Assembly: GCA_025356475.1 (NCBI GenBank)
Contig: JANXSX010000219.1
Location: 1 to 34,444, forward strand
Direction: 5' to 3'
From: Isosphaeraceae bacterium
Lineage (GTDB): Bacteria; Planctomycetota; Planctomycetia; Isosphaerales; Isosphaeraceae
Length of the DNA: 34,444 nucleotides
This document shows, in pieces, positions 1 to 7,299 of the stretch. The position numbers were made by a program, and so were the translations under genes. Every line of letters begins with the position of its first letter. Positions within the stretch are counted from its first letter, which is position 1. The notes beneath the pieces are model-generated. The model saw only the letters and a list, made by a program, of their open reading frames with translations. It ran no database searches and was not told the DNA's origin.

Positions 1-99
1 CTTACGGCAGATGTCCGCGACCGTGAGTCCTTTCGTCAGGTCACGGTCAAAGTCTTTCAGCAGTCGAGTCACTTCGTCGTCGGTCCGTCGCTTGCTCAT
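1..99 (-). CDS. IS3-family transposase OrfA, N-terminal fragment
   Basis: The minus strand encodes 33 residues from an ATG at 99 to the window edge, beginning MSKRRTDDEVTRLLKDFDRD and continuing LTKGLTVADICRK. This matches the N-terminal helix-turn-helix part of IS3-family OrfA proteins, which bind the ends of the element. The coding frame is open to the edge, so the rest lies outside the window. An IS3-type end lies just upstream of the start, as expected. Assignment to IS3 rests on the protein pattern and the terminal sequence together; the subgroup cannot be told. Confidence 0.75.
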   Translation of the reverse strand, partial: MSKRRTDDEVTRLLKDFDRDLTKGLTVADICRK

Positions 100-169
100 G
101 GGGCCCTCCCGGGTAAAGTTTACCGAGGGACTCCCTTTTCAGCTGGACCAGTTTTCGGGGCGCAGGTCA
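1..169 (-). mobile_element. IS3-family insertion sequence, left-truncated by window edge
   Basis: Read on the minus strand, the element begins at 169 with TGACCTGCGCCCCGAAAACT, a TGA-beginning terminus typical of IS3 elements, followed about 50 bases later by the OrfA start at 99. The other end and the target-site duplication are outside the window, so it is not clear whether the copy is whole. Confidence 0.65.
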
Positions 170-407
170 AGGTTGCCGTCAGCGAGGTTGCCTTCGGTGT
201 CGTAGGTAGCCAAACTCCCCAGTTGGCTTTGAGGAATAAGAACAACCCCTACGGCCTGCCTCGCGACCCCTTCGGCTTGCCCTGGTCAGTCACCGCCAGC
301 TTTTGGCGGCGAGATCGCCGTACCAACTCAACAATGAGTTGATACTCAGTAAAGGTAATGCGTCAAAACAATCTTTTCTCTGCTAGCGAGACACTAGTCA
401 ATAAGAA
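170..407. other. Intergenic stretch next to the IS end, possible gene relic
   Basis: No complete gene is visible. On the minus strand a short open stretch directly abutting the IS end reads ...GSLATYDTEGNLADGNL, which faintly recalls YD/RHS-type repeats, but a stop codon lies about 35 codons upstream. There is a perfect 6-bp palindromic hairpin with a 2-base loop at 307-320 (CGGCGAGATCGCCG). I read this as decayed sequence into which the IS inserted, with low certainty. Confidence 0.3.
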
Positions 408-433
408 CGCCCCGTCTATCGCTAGGCGGGGCG
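408..433 (-). terminator. Rho-independent terminator of the fasciclin gene
   Basis: The arms 408-418 and 423-433 form an 11-bp stem (one wobble or mismatch at 415/426) around the 4-base loop TCGC. On the minus strand the stem is followed by a T-rich tail, TTCTTATT. It lies about 30 bases after the stop codon of the minus-strand gene ending at 464. Confidence 0.7.
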
Positions 434-463
434 ATCAAGTTTCGACTTAGGTAGCCTGCCGGA

Positions 464-871
464 TCACTTTGGAAGAATGACGGCGTCGATCACATGAATG
501 ACACCGTTGTCGCAAACGATGTCAGTCTTGATCACATTGGCGTTGTCGACCATGACACCGTTCTTGGTGTCGATTCTGACTTTCTGGCCTTGGACAGTCG
601 CGGCCTCGGTCAGTCCCATAACATCAGCAGCCATGACCTTTCCGGCGACGACGTGGTAAGTCAGAATTGCAACAAGCTTGGATTTGTTTTCCGGTAGAAG
701 GAGGGACTCGACTGTTCCTGCGGCCAACTTACTGAACGCCTCGTCTGTCGGAGCGAACACGGTGAATGGGCCAGGGCCTTGAAGGGTCTCGACGAGCCCG
801 GCGGCTTTGACCGCCGCGACCAAAGTGCCGAATTGACCAGCGCCGATCGCCGTTGCTACGATGTCTGACAT
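464..871 (-). CDS. Fasciclin (FAS1) domain protein
   Basis: The 135-residue product is a single FAS1 domain. The first conserved block is seen as [16 protein letters not shown] around residues 37-52, the YHV block ([10 protein letters not shown]) around 73-82, and the final block [13 protein letters not shown] closes the protein. FAS1 domains act in adhesion and matrix interaction and are usually exported. This copy has no recognisable signal peptide: it begins [20 protein letters not shown] and goes straight into the domain. Either it is cytoplasmic, it leaves by another route, or an upstream exon-like region was lost through rearrangement. The ATG at 871 is the only sensible start, with a weak GGA-type ribosome site. 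It stands alone and ends at a good terminator. Confidence 0.85.
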   Translation of the reverse strand: MSDIVATAIGAGQFGTLVAAVKAAGLVETLQGPGPFTVFAPTDEAFSKLAAGTVESLLLPENKSKLVAILTYHVVAGKVMAADVMGLTEAATVQGQKVRIDTKNGVMVDNANVIKTDIVCDNGVIHVIDAVILPK

Positions 872-1113
872 TGTTCTCGATTCCAGTGAGAAGGTTGAAC
901 TGTTTGCACCTTCAGTGTTGTATCTAGCCGCTCCCAGAAATCAAGAGTCGGCTGTGGTCTCGTCGTGGTCCGTCGGCATTGCTGGCAAGCGCGTAGCGCG
1001 TCACGAGCGAGATCGACATGCCTTGTCGTAGCTCCAAAGCAGGGTACGAAACTCTGCCGATTGACCCGAGCTAACCGCCTCAGCATGTGGCACTGGTGAA
1101 CATTTCTGGGTAC

Positions 1114-1177
1114 CACTGGCTCGTACTCGACCATTGTCCTGTTGAAGCAAACAGCACTGGTCGAGTACGAGCCAGTG
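1114..1177. repeat. Perfect 20-bp inverted repeat (hairpin/cruciform)
   Basis: The left arm CACTGGCTCGTACTCGACCA (1114-1133) and the right arm TGGTCGAGTACGAGCCAGTG (1158-1177) are exact reverse complements, separated by 24 bases. Inside the loop a further CTGTT...AACAG pairing is possible. No T-run follows either side, so it does not look like a simple terminator; a repetitive extragenic palindrome is more likely. Confidence 0.8.
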
Positions 1178-1196
1178 TCCCCAAACGCAGCCACCT

Positions 1197-1466
1197 GTGC
1201 CACCCGCCGCAAGATCCTCCAGGCTGGACCTACCTCGTGGCCGGTTTGCTTCGGCCGCCGATATGGTTGCAAATCTGGTGCGGGAATACGAACAACGAAC
1301 ACAACAACCCATGCTTGCGGAGCCGCCGCCCACACCTGCCAATCGGAAGCCAATTTGGGAACGGGTTGCTGAGTTGCGCGAAAGCATTCCAGCGGAAGAG
1401 TGGGCAAAACTTCCCGTTGATGGAGCTAGCCAGCACGACCATTACATTTATGGAACGCCCAAGCGT
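1197..1466 (+). pseudogene. Relic of a VapB-like antitoxin
   Basis: The frame holds a recognisable antitoxin C-terminal half: an Ala-rich helix (SAADMVANLVREYEQRTQQP), a Pro-rich linker, IWERVAELRESIPAEEWAKLP and the ending DGASQHDHYIYGTPKR at 1466. The EEWAKLP...QHDHYIYG(T/A)PKR ending is common in antitoxins encoded before PIN-domain toxins in planctomycetes and cyanobacteria; this is from memory, not a search. The usual N-terminal DNA-binding or ribbon part is missing: upstream the frame runs into repeat copy A, and downstream it runs into repeat copy C and stays open to 1556. No PIN toxin follows. I take it as a truncated, probably dead gene. Confidence 0.5.
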
Positions 1467-1600
1467 CTCGAATACGACCCGTGTCACCCAGACATGCTCA
1501 CCAGTGCCACATGCGGCTCTCGCCCGACTCCAGCCGATCCGCCCTTAACACGTTGAACGTTGGGCTTGACAATCCATAGCCGAATGGCTATGGATTCATC

Positions 1601-1924
1601 ATGCCTACTGTCGCAGACGACGTGTTCAAAGCTCTTGCCGACCCTACCCGTCGGGCGCTCTTCGAGCGCTTGGCTCGCGACGGGGAACAGACCGTGCATG
1701 CCTTGACCGACCATGCGGGCGTTTCACAACCGACCGTATCCAAGCACTTGGGCATACTCAAGATCGCCAACTTGGTGAGGGATCGGCCTGAGGGGCGCGA
1801 GACCTACTACAGCGCTCAACCGCAAGCTCTCGCGCCACTTATCGATTGGATGAGCCTCTACGCCGATTTCTGGCGTGAACGGTTTGATCGCCTCGAATCA
1901 CTCTTGAAAAAGATGGATCAATGA
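1601..1924 (+). CDS. ArsR-family winged-helix transcriptional regulator
   Basis: The 107-residue protein is a compact ArsR/SmtB-type winged helix. KALADPTRRALFERL near residue 10 is the typical first helix, GVSQPTVSKHLGIL (about 47-60) is the recognition helix region, and the wing follows as LVRDRPEGRETYYSA. Metal-binding cysteines are absent, as in the subgroup paired with SRPBCC proteins. Its stop codon overlaps the start of the next gene in ATGA, so the two are translationally coupled. By analogy with other ArsR-AHSA1 pairs it probably represses its own operon, but the ligand is unknown. Confidence 0.92.
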   Translation: MPTVADDVFKALADPTRRALFERLARDGEQTVHALTDHAGVSQPTVSKHLGILKIANLVRDRPEGRETYYSAQPQALAPLIDWMSLYADFWRERFDRLESLLKKMDQ

Positions 1925-2328
1925 CCAAACCGGAAGCCACCCGTTCTGTCGTCGTAGAAAGGGAAATGCCGCATCCTCCAGAAAAGGTCTGGCGCGAGCT
2001 GACGCAACCAGACCTGATCGAGGGGTGGCTCATGAAGAACGACTTCAAGCCTGTCGTGGACCACCGTTTCAATTTTCGCGCAGACTGGGGCGGTGTTGAC
2101 TGTCAGGTCCTGGCAGTCGAGCCGAACAAGACGCTGTCTTACACGTGGGCTGCCTATGGTCTCGAGAGTGTCGTCACTTGGACTCTCACCCCAACGAGCA
2201 CAGGGACCCACCTCCGCATGGAGCAGTCGGGCTTCCGGCCAGATCAGGAGCAGGCCTACCAGGGTGCCCAGTGGGGCTGGCAGGGATTCTTTGCGGCCTT
2301 GGAGCAGGTCGTTGCAAAAGTGGGTTGA
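1921..2328 (+). CDS. SRPBCC/AHSA1-domain protein
   Basis: The 135-residue product fits the Aha1-like START-fold family (activator of Hsp90 ATPase homologue 1-like). Seen are the opening beta strand and helix (VVEREMPHPPEKVWRELTQPDLIEGWLM), the middle strands ending in KTLSYTWAAYG, and the final long helix GWQGFFAALEQVVAKVG. Such domains form a deep hydrophobic pocket for small ligands. The start overlaps the regulator's stop by four bases, forming a two-gene operon. Function beyond ligand binding is unknown. A hairpin between this gene and the convergent transporter follows. Confidence 0.9.
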   Translation: MTKPEATRSVVVEREMPHPPEKVWRELTQPDLIEGWLMKNDFKPVVDHRFNFRADWGGVDCQVLAVEPNKTLSYTWAAYGLESVVTWTLTPTSTGTHLRMEQSGFRPDQEQAYQGAQWGWQGFFAALEQVVAKVG

Positions 2329-2351
2329 TGTATCCTTGGATGAGAAAACTA

Positions 2352-2385
2352 GGTCGTGTTCACACTACGGAGTTTGGACACGACC
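2352..2385. terminator. Hairpin between convergent genes
   Basis: The arms GGTCGTGTTC (2352-2361) and GGACACGACC (2376-2385) pair over 10 bp with one wobble and a 14-base loop. It sits between the stop at 2328 and the convergent stop at 2408. No clear T-run follows, so terminator function is plausible but not certain. Confidence 0.45.
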
Positions 2386-2407
2386 CCAATTCTCAAGTAT
2401 GGGCCAA

Positions 2408-3340
2408 TCAAGCTGTCGAAGCAGGTCTCATCAGGCTTGTCGTGATGATCCCGCCCAAGGTCAGCGCGGCCCCTAAGGCTAAGGCTGGGGTGAATGTTTC
2501 GCCCAGTAGCCACACTCCCCAGACGATCGTCAAGATGGGCGCAGCGTTCCCAAAAGTGGCGACCTGAGTGGCGTCAAATCGTCGCAAGGCTTGGTTCTGG
2601 AACGCCAAACCCAAGACCGTAACAATCAAGGTCAAGTGGATCAGTCCAATCCAAGCGGTCGCCGATACCATGTGCAAATGGGACAAGTCGGTTGTGGTCG
2701 CAAGTGCGATTGGGAGATCGATCAGACTTCCGATCAAGAAGGTTCCGGCCAAGGCGGGTAATGAGCCGTGACGAACAATCAGAGGCTTGTTGACGGTCAA
2801 ATAGGCACCCCAGGCGATCACTGCACCGACGAGCAGAAGATCACCCCGAAGCGTGTCCGCGCCAAGAGTCCCGCCGTGGAAGGCGACCAGGACCAAACCG
2901 AGCACGCTCGCGAATACCCCGATCGCTCGCCGCGCGACGAACCGTTCTTGACCGAGCAGGACCGCTAGGAACAGGACGACGAGTGGACATGTGGCGTAAA
3001 TCAAGGCCACATGAGAAGTTGGGGCAAGCTTCGTCCCGCTCAGGAAGAAAGTCTGGTTGATTGGTACGCATAACGCTGCTGCGAGTGCAACCCGACCAAA
3101 GTCTTCCTTGATCATCTTGAGAAGCCGTCCTCCTCTGAGGGCGAGTGGTAGGACACAGAGGCCGGCGATCCCAAACCGGACCAATGGCAAGAGCCCAACA
3201 GGGAGTTCTCGCACGGCATATTTCGCCGAGAGCGCCGTCGTCGAGCCGAGGACAACCATCAAAACAAGATAGGCATAGCCCGTGACGTCAACCTGATTCA
3301 CTTCGGTTGGTGAACTACTCACTGCGATACCATTCGACAT
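2408..3340 (-). CDS. EamA/DMT-family transporter
   Basis: The product is about 310 residues with ten predicted hydrophobic segments in two five-helix EamA halves. The first begins YAYLVLMVVLGSTTALSAKY and the second GDLLLVGAVIAWGAYLTVNK. Members of this drug/metabolite superfamily export amino acids, nucleosides or other small metabolites through the inner membrane; the substrate cannot be told from sequence. I chose the ATG at 3340 (MSNGIAVSSSP...), because the upstream in-frame extension to 3475 is Cys/Arg/Trp-rich, unlike a transporter, and overlaps the 5' side of the divergent gene. It is monocistronic. Confidence 0.88.
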   Translation of the reverse strand: MSNGIAVSSSPTEVNQVDVTGYAYLVLMVVLGSTTALSAKYAVRELPVGLLPLVRFGIAGLCVLPLALRGGRLLKMIKEDFGRVALAAALCVPINQTFFLSGTKLAPTSHVALIYATCPLVVLFLAVLLGQERFVARRAIGVFASVLGLVLVAFHGGTLGADTLRGDLLLVGAVIAWGAYLTVNKPLIVRHGSLPALAGTFLIGSLIDLPIALATTTDLSHLHMVSATAWIGLIHLTLIVTVLGLAFQNQALRRFDATQVATFGNAAPILTIVWGVWLLGETFTPALALGAALTLGGIITTSLMRPASTA

Positions 3341-3536
3341 CGATAGCTCTGCGCCTCTGGGTTCAATGCCTGGTCGGAACTCCGCCCAAGACGTAGTCCT
3401 ATCGTAGTGACAAAGGCAAGTTGTCGTCGGTTCACTCCAAGCCAGACTTGCACCTCTGGCGAGTCTCCGTACCATGGAAGAGTCAGCGCGAACATCGTGG
3501 GTAACGCCGTCGGACCTTGATCGGGGAGAGCGAGGA

Positions 3537-4028
3537 ATGAGTTTCGTCCAGAGCTTCGGGCACGCAATGATCGAAGCATACCTGGAAGAAGAGGAGTTGC
3601 ACTACCTCCGCGATCGGGATGGTGATTTCGTCATCGAGTTCGGATACGACGACGAGATTGCGGGCCACCCACGGTTTCTGCTCATCGCGGCGGGGGAAGA
3701 TCACCATCAGTTCTGTCTGCGAGGTGATACCCTCCGGAGAGTCTCCCGCCCGGACTGGGACAGGGTGATCAAATTGTGCAACGAGTGGAACTCGCAATAC
3801 AAGATGCCGAAGGTCTACTTCGAGGTCGATGACCCGAACGCTTCGGCGACAGGTCGAGTTGTCTGCGAACAGTGGCTTAACCTGGAAAATGGGATCCACC
3901 AGGAGGGAGTGAATGGCCTCACGAGCTCGTTCTTCTCGTCCTGTTTCGGCTTCTGGAGATGGATGGAGCGACAGAAAGACATCGAATCCTTAGGTGAGCT
4001 GGAGTTAGGTGAGGACGAACTCAATTGA
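3537..4028 (+). CDS. YbjN-domain-like protein
   Basis: The 163-residue acidic protein resembles the YbjN family (type III secretion chaperone-like fold). It has an N-terminal helix (FGHAMIEAYLEEEELHYLRD), beta strands ending in PRFLLIAAGEDHHQFCLRG, then the family-like LCNEWNSQYKMPKVYFEVDD and a C-terminal helix followed by an acidic tail (ELELGEDELN). YbjN proteins act as regulators or chaperones of unclear mechanism. The ATG at 3537 is preferred over one at 3474, because it has the site GGGGAGAG about seven bases upstream and begins the conserved part. A short hairpin follows the stop. Confidence 0.75.
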   Translation: MSFVQSFGHAMIEAYLEEEELHYLRDRDGDFVIEFGYDDEIAGHPRFLLIAAGEDHHQFCLRGDTLRRVSRPDWDRVIKLCNEWNSQYKMPKVYFEVDDPNASATGRVVCEQWLNLENGIHQEGVNGLTSSFFSSCFGFWRWMERQKDIESLGELELGEDELN

Positions 4029-4034
4029 ATTTAG

Positions 4035-4054
4035 GATGGATCTTTACATCCATC
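4035..4054 (+). terminator. Short hairpin after the YbjN-like gene
   Basis: GATGGAT (4035-4041) and ATCCATC (4048-4054) form a perfect 7-bp stem with a 6-base loop, followed by TTCATTCG. It begins seven bases after the stop at 4028. The stem is AT-rich and the tail weak, so termination may be partial. Confidence 0.45.
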
Positions 4055-4085
4055 TTCATTCGTATCTCCTTGAGCGAGATCCCCG

Positions 4086-5087
4086 ATGTCACTATTCCCA
4101 CTCTTTCACGAAGATCCCGCTGAGGATCTGGCCCCTCAAGCGGCCCGATTAGCTCCCAAATTGAAGGCTCTCGCCGATCAGGGGGTCTACTTCGGGACCA
4201 GTTCATGGAAGTATGAGGGCTGGCTCGGGAGCATCTATCAGGCGGATCGCTATCTGACCCGAGGTAAGTTTTCGCGAAAGAAATTTGAGGAAGAGTGTCT
4301 GGCCGAGTACGCCGCGACCTTCCCGGTTGTTTGTGGCGATTTTGCCTTCTACCAGTTTCCTTCGCCGGAATATTGGAAGCGATTCTTCGAGGGATCGCCA
4401 TCGTCGCTTTTGTTCGCGTTCAAAGTCCCCGAAGATATCACGGTGGCCAGGTGGCCAACCCACGCCCGCTATGGAACCAGAGCCGGGGAAGAGAACGAGG
4501 GATTCCTTCGAGCCGACCTCTTCAAGACCCTGTTCGCACGCCGGCTCGAACCTTATCGCGACCGGGTCGTCACTCTGATTTTCGAGTTCGGCACTTTTCC
4601 CAAATCCACATTTCCAACAGTCGACGCATTTCTCGCCAGAATTGAGCCATTTCTGAAGTCACTTCCAGCCGGCTTCCGATACAGTATTGAAATTCGTAAC
4701 CAAGAGTATCTTGTACCCAGATACCTATCATTACTAGCGAGTGTGCGTGTCGCTCATGTCTTGAATTCCTGGACGCGGATGCCCGATCTCGGCACTCAAA
4801 TTGAAATGCCGGATGCGTTTACTACAGACTATACAGTCGTTCGTGCCCTTCTCAAGAGGGGGAGGGCCTACGAACAAGCGGTCGAAGCATTCGAGCCCTA
4901 CCAACGCACAGTCGAGCCAAACGAGCCGGCGCGGGAGGCGATGGCGCGAATTGCCGAGCGGTCTCTGACCAAGAACCAACGTGCTTACATCTTTGTCAAT
5001 AATCGCCACGAGGGGAACGCCCCTTCAACCATTGAGCATGTCCTGGAGAAGATTCGTCCCCAGGGCAGGCACATCGCAGCCGACTGA
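4086..5087 (+). CDS. DUF72 (YecE-like) protein
   Basis: The 333-residue protein has the DUF72 hallmarks: GVYFGTSSWKYEGWLGSIYQ near residues 34-53, the core strand FKVPEDITVARWPTH, the long arginine-rich middle, RYSIEIRNQEYLV, and the C-terminal AYIFVNNRHEGNAPSTIEHV. The family has a TIM-barrel-like fold and no firmly established reaction; it is common next to DNA-repair and Fe-S genes. It begins at an ATG with GAGCGAGA upstream. It is followed at 63 bases by a DUF2256 gene and then by a membrane protein, all on the plus strand, so they may share a transcript. Confidence 0.92.
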   Translation: MSLFPLFHEDPAEDLAPQAARLAPKLKALADQGVYFGTSSWKYEGWLGSIYQADRYLTRGKFSRKKFEEECLAEYAATFPVVCGDFAFYQFPSPEYWKRFFEGSPSSLLFAFKVPEDITVARWPTHARYGTRAGEENEGFLRADLFKTLFARRLEPYRDRVVTLIFEFGTFPKSTFPTVDAFLARIEPFLKSLPAGFRYSIEIRNQEYLVPRYLSLLASVRVAHVLNSWTRMPDLGTQIEMPDAFTTDYTVVRALLKRGRAYEQAVEAFEPYQRTVEPNEPAREAMARIAERSLTKNQRAYIFVNNRHEGNAPSTIEHVLEKIRPQGRHIAAD

Positions 5088-5150
5088 TAATTCAAAGGCT
5101 GAGGTTTTGCTCTTATATCTTTGCAAACATGTCAATACCAGTGGTGCAAA

Positions 5151-5330
5151 ATGGCGGATCGAAAGTCGGCTCTGCCCTCGAAGGTTTGTTTCGCCTGTGG
5201 GCGTCCTTTCACATGGCGCAAGAAATGGGAGAAGTGCTGGAGCGAGGTCAAGTTCTGCAGCGACCTCTGCCGGAAGAACAAGTCTCGTACCAGCAAATTC
5301 CCCGTCCCGGGAGCTGGTGAGGGTGGGTAG
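5151..5330 (+). CDS. DUF2256 small zinc-ribbon-like protein
   Basis: This 59-residue protein carries the DUF2256 pattern [18 protein letters not shown] followed by [10 protein letters not shown], giving CxxC and CxxxC pairs that probably bind zinc. The family is small, basic and often found beside photolyase/cryptochrome or DUF72 genes, which fits its position 63 bases after a DUF72 gene. The start at 5151 ([11 protein letters not shown]) is chosen because the family begins near this point; upstream in-frame residues to 5121 are unlike the family. The ribosome site is weak. The C-terminal [11 protein letters not shown] tail is not conserved. Confidence 0.85.
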   Translation: MADRKSALPSKVCFACGRPFTWRKKWEKCWSEVKFCSDLCRKNKSRTSKFPVPGAGEGG

Positions 5331-5406
5331 TCCGTCTTGACCGGAAAGGGACTTTCGGGACAATCACAGGACGAGCTGGTTGAGCGACCACCAAGAGGAT
5401 GCATGG

Positions 5407-6780
5407 ATGGCAGGTCATCGATTGCAGATCGTATTGATTGGGCTGGCGATCAGTGTTCGGGTGGCCGCAGTCCTGGTCTTACAGAGCCACCACGTTCCGA
5501 ATAGCACCTACGAGCACGGGACGATCGCGGCCAATCTCTTGGCCGGTCGCGGATTCTCGACCCGCTTCCTCGGCGCTGAAGGACCGACCTCACAGCAGGC
5601 ACCTGTCTATCCGTTTGTCGTGGCAGCCGCCTATGCGATCGGTGGGGTCGGCTCGTCCAACTCCTTACTGCTCCTCGAACTCAGCCAAGCTCTGCTCGGC
5701 GGATTGCTGGTTGTAGGCGTTCTCGCCTTGATTCGAGAGATCGCCCCGCACCGGCCCTGGCTCGGCCCAACGGCGGCCTTGGTCGCGGCAATTCATCCAA
5801 CGCTTGTTTACGCGACAACGCATGTCCAGGTGGCCTCGCTCGCCACCTGCCTGCTCGTCTGGACGCTGGCTCTCGCGTATCGAACCGGACGGACAGCTCA
5901 GTTGAGCGACGCCGGAATGGCAGGGATCTCCCTGGCACTTCTTGCCCTCACCGACCCCATTCTCGCACTCGTCGCCCCGGGGATGGCCTGGGCGATCGCG
6001 CTTCGTGAAGGCTGGAAACGGGCAATCCGACCGATCGCGACAATCGCCATCGTAGCAGCCCTTGGGATACTCCCGTGGACCGTGCGTAACTACCTGGTCC
6101 ATCACGAGTTCGTAGCGATCAAGAGTTCGTTCGGCTACGCATTCTGGCAGGGAAACTGCGCTCTGAGCCAGGGAACCGATAAGGTTGTCCGAGCTTCCGT
6201 CGAGAAGATCGTGAACCGACCGGTCGACGACCTGCAGAGCTGGAACGATTCACTTTGGGCTGCTCGCCACGAAGCGGGTTACATCGACGATATCGCACTG
6301 ACTCAGGCCGATTATCAAACCCTCGGTACCCTTTCCGAGCCCGCCCGCTCGCGGCTGCTCTATCGACGTGCCCAAGCCGACCTTAAGGCTAAACCGGGCC
6401 GTTATCTCCAACTCTGCTTGAGTCGGCTCCGTGCGTTTATGCTCTTCGATGAGACGAACCCGAAAACCCGAAGCCTGGTCTACCGGATCCCTCACCTTGG
6501 TCTTTCGATATTCGCATTGGTGGGGCTCTTGCTCATGCCTCACAAGCTGCGGACCCGGCTTGCCCCCACGATCCTGACCACGCTGTTCATCACGATTTTC
6601 CACACTTCGACGATCGTGTCCGCTCGCTTTCACATACCGATCGAACCGCTGATGGGATTGTGGGGAGTCGCAGGACTCGCTAGATTTCAAACCATTCCTC
6701 CAGCGACCAGCAAGGCCCAAGGCGTCGGTGGTATGCACCATCGCCTTGGTGTGGCGCGCGAACTACCTGTGGGCATCTGA
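5407..6780 (+). CDS. Polytopic membrane protein, GT39/ArnT-like
   Basis: The 457-residue protein is highly hydrophobic with roughly ten membrane segments. After the first (LQIVLIGLAISVRVAAVLVL) comes a luminal loop with the signature HGTIAANLLAGRGFS and GPTSQQAPVYPFVVA. This is the pattern of the dolichyl-phosphate-mannose/ArnT-type (GT-C, PMT_2) glycosyltransferases, where an acidic residue and a GxG loop bind a polyprenyl-linked sugar. The large external loop (about residues 245-330) lacks strong motifs. An ATG at 5407 with GAGGA seven bases upstream is preferred over a TTG at 5380. The last 20 residues (HHRLGVARELPVGI) are not membrane-like and may not be conserved. Acceptor and donor are unknown. 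Confidence 0.75.
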   Translation: MAGHRLQIVLIGLAISVRVAAVLVLQSHHVPNSTYEHGTIAANLLAGRGFSTRFLGAEGPTSQQAPVYPFVVAAAYAIGGVGSSNSLLLLELSQALLGGLLVVGVLALIREIAPHRPWLGPTAALVAAIHPTLVYATTHVQVASLATCLLVWTLALAYRTGRTAQLSDAGMAGISLALLALTDPILALVAPGMAWAIALREGWKRAIRPIATIAIVAALGILPWTVRNYLVHHEFVAIKSSFGYAFWQGNCALSQGTDKVVRASVEKIVNRPVDDLQSWNDSLWAARHEAGYIDDIALTQADYQTLGTLSEPARSRLLYRRAQADLKAKPGRYLQLCLSRLRAFMLFDETNPKTRSLVYRIPHLGLSIFALVGLLLMPHKLRTRLAPTILTTLFITIFHTSTIVSARFHIPIEPLMGLWGVAGLARFQTIPPATSKAQGVGGMHHRLGVARELPVGI

Positions 6781-6826
6781 AGCTGGACGCGAGGTAATCC
6801 CCGACCTTACAGGACTTCCTCCTGAC

Positions 6827-7264
6827 TTAACCACGGCGTCCAACGACATCGAAAGCGTCCGGATCGGCGTAGAAAACCTTGTGGTTGGGATCCGTTTCCG
6901 GGCTCGACTGACCCTGCTCACGAGCGAAGAGTCGAAATGCGAGCGAGGTGCCGGCGATCACGCCCGCAAGACCGACGAAGGTCGGCGCAGCCCACATATC
7001 TTCGTACTTTGCGGACGAGATTGAGGAGAGCCAGGTAAAGAAGAAGGCGGCCGCAGGAACGCCCGCGCCGATGGATGAACACACAAAAGCGGCGGGCCAC
7101 GCACCGTACTGAGGTAGCGCCCGCCCTGTTTCTAGGGCTTTCATCCGTTCCTTGTGCTCGAACTCTCGCTTGTTTGCGCGAAACTTCAGGACCATAATTG
7201 TTGGAACCAGGACCAGCGGTAACATGATCGCCGCGAGGGGGATCATGAGGACTTCTTCTCTCAT
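6827..7264 (-). CDS. Small two-to-three-helix membrane protein
   Basis: This 145-residue protein has an N-terminal hydrophobic segment (MIPLAAIMLPLVLVPTIMVLKF), a charged stretch with FRANKREFEHKERMKALETG, and two further hydrophobic segments ending in FVGLAGVIAGTSLAFRLFA. The layout, one helix followed by a basic HKERMKALE-type helix and then a hairpin of helices, is common in planctomycete proteins of unknown function (DUF6249-like). The start at 7264 has GGAGAG about nine bases upstream; an upstream in-frame extension overlaps glpK and looks non-coding. It is divergent from glpK with 35 bases between the starts, so the two promoters must overlap. Confidence 0.75.
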   Translation of the reverse strand: MREEVLMIPLAAIMLPLVLVPTIMVLKFRANKREFEHKERMKALETGRALPQYGAWPAAFVCSSIGAGVPAAAFFFTWLSSISSAKYEDMWAAPTFVGLAGVIAGTSLAFRLFAREQGQSSPETDPNHKVFYADPDAFDVVGRRG

Positions 7265-7299
7265 CGGTCTGCTCTCCACTAAAACCGAGCGGTCGTCAC

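Larger units (their letters stand above)
1083..1520. repeat. Family of three diverged short repeats
   Basis: Three related segments of about 50 bases occur here. Copy A runs plus from 1158, copy B runs minus from 1133 down to about 1083, and copy C runs plus from about 1466 to 1520. A and B share the first 20 bases exactly. B and C share a second stretch: CACCAGTGCCACATGC is identical, preceded by CCCAGA-ATG in both. In the matching frame they translate as (V/L)EY(E/D)P..., but no long gene uses this frame in all copies. Copies A and C flank an antitoxin relic. Confidence 0.6.

Noticed and set aside
856-1407. Minus-strand frame of 183 codons upstream of the fasciclin gene, and overlapping plus-strand frames
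   Set aside because: Cys/Arg/Gln-rich translations with no family, crossing the inverted repeat. The plus-strand frame with the antitoxin pattern explains the region better.
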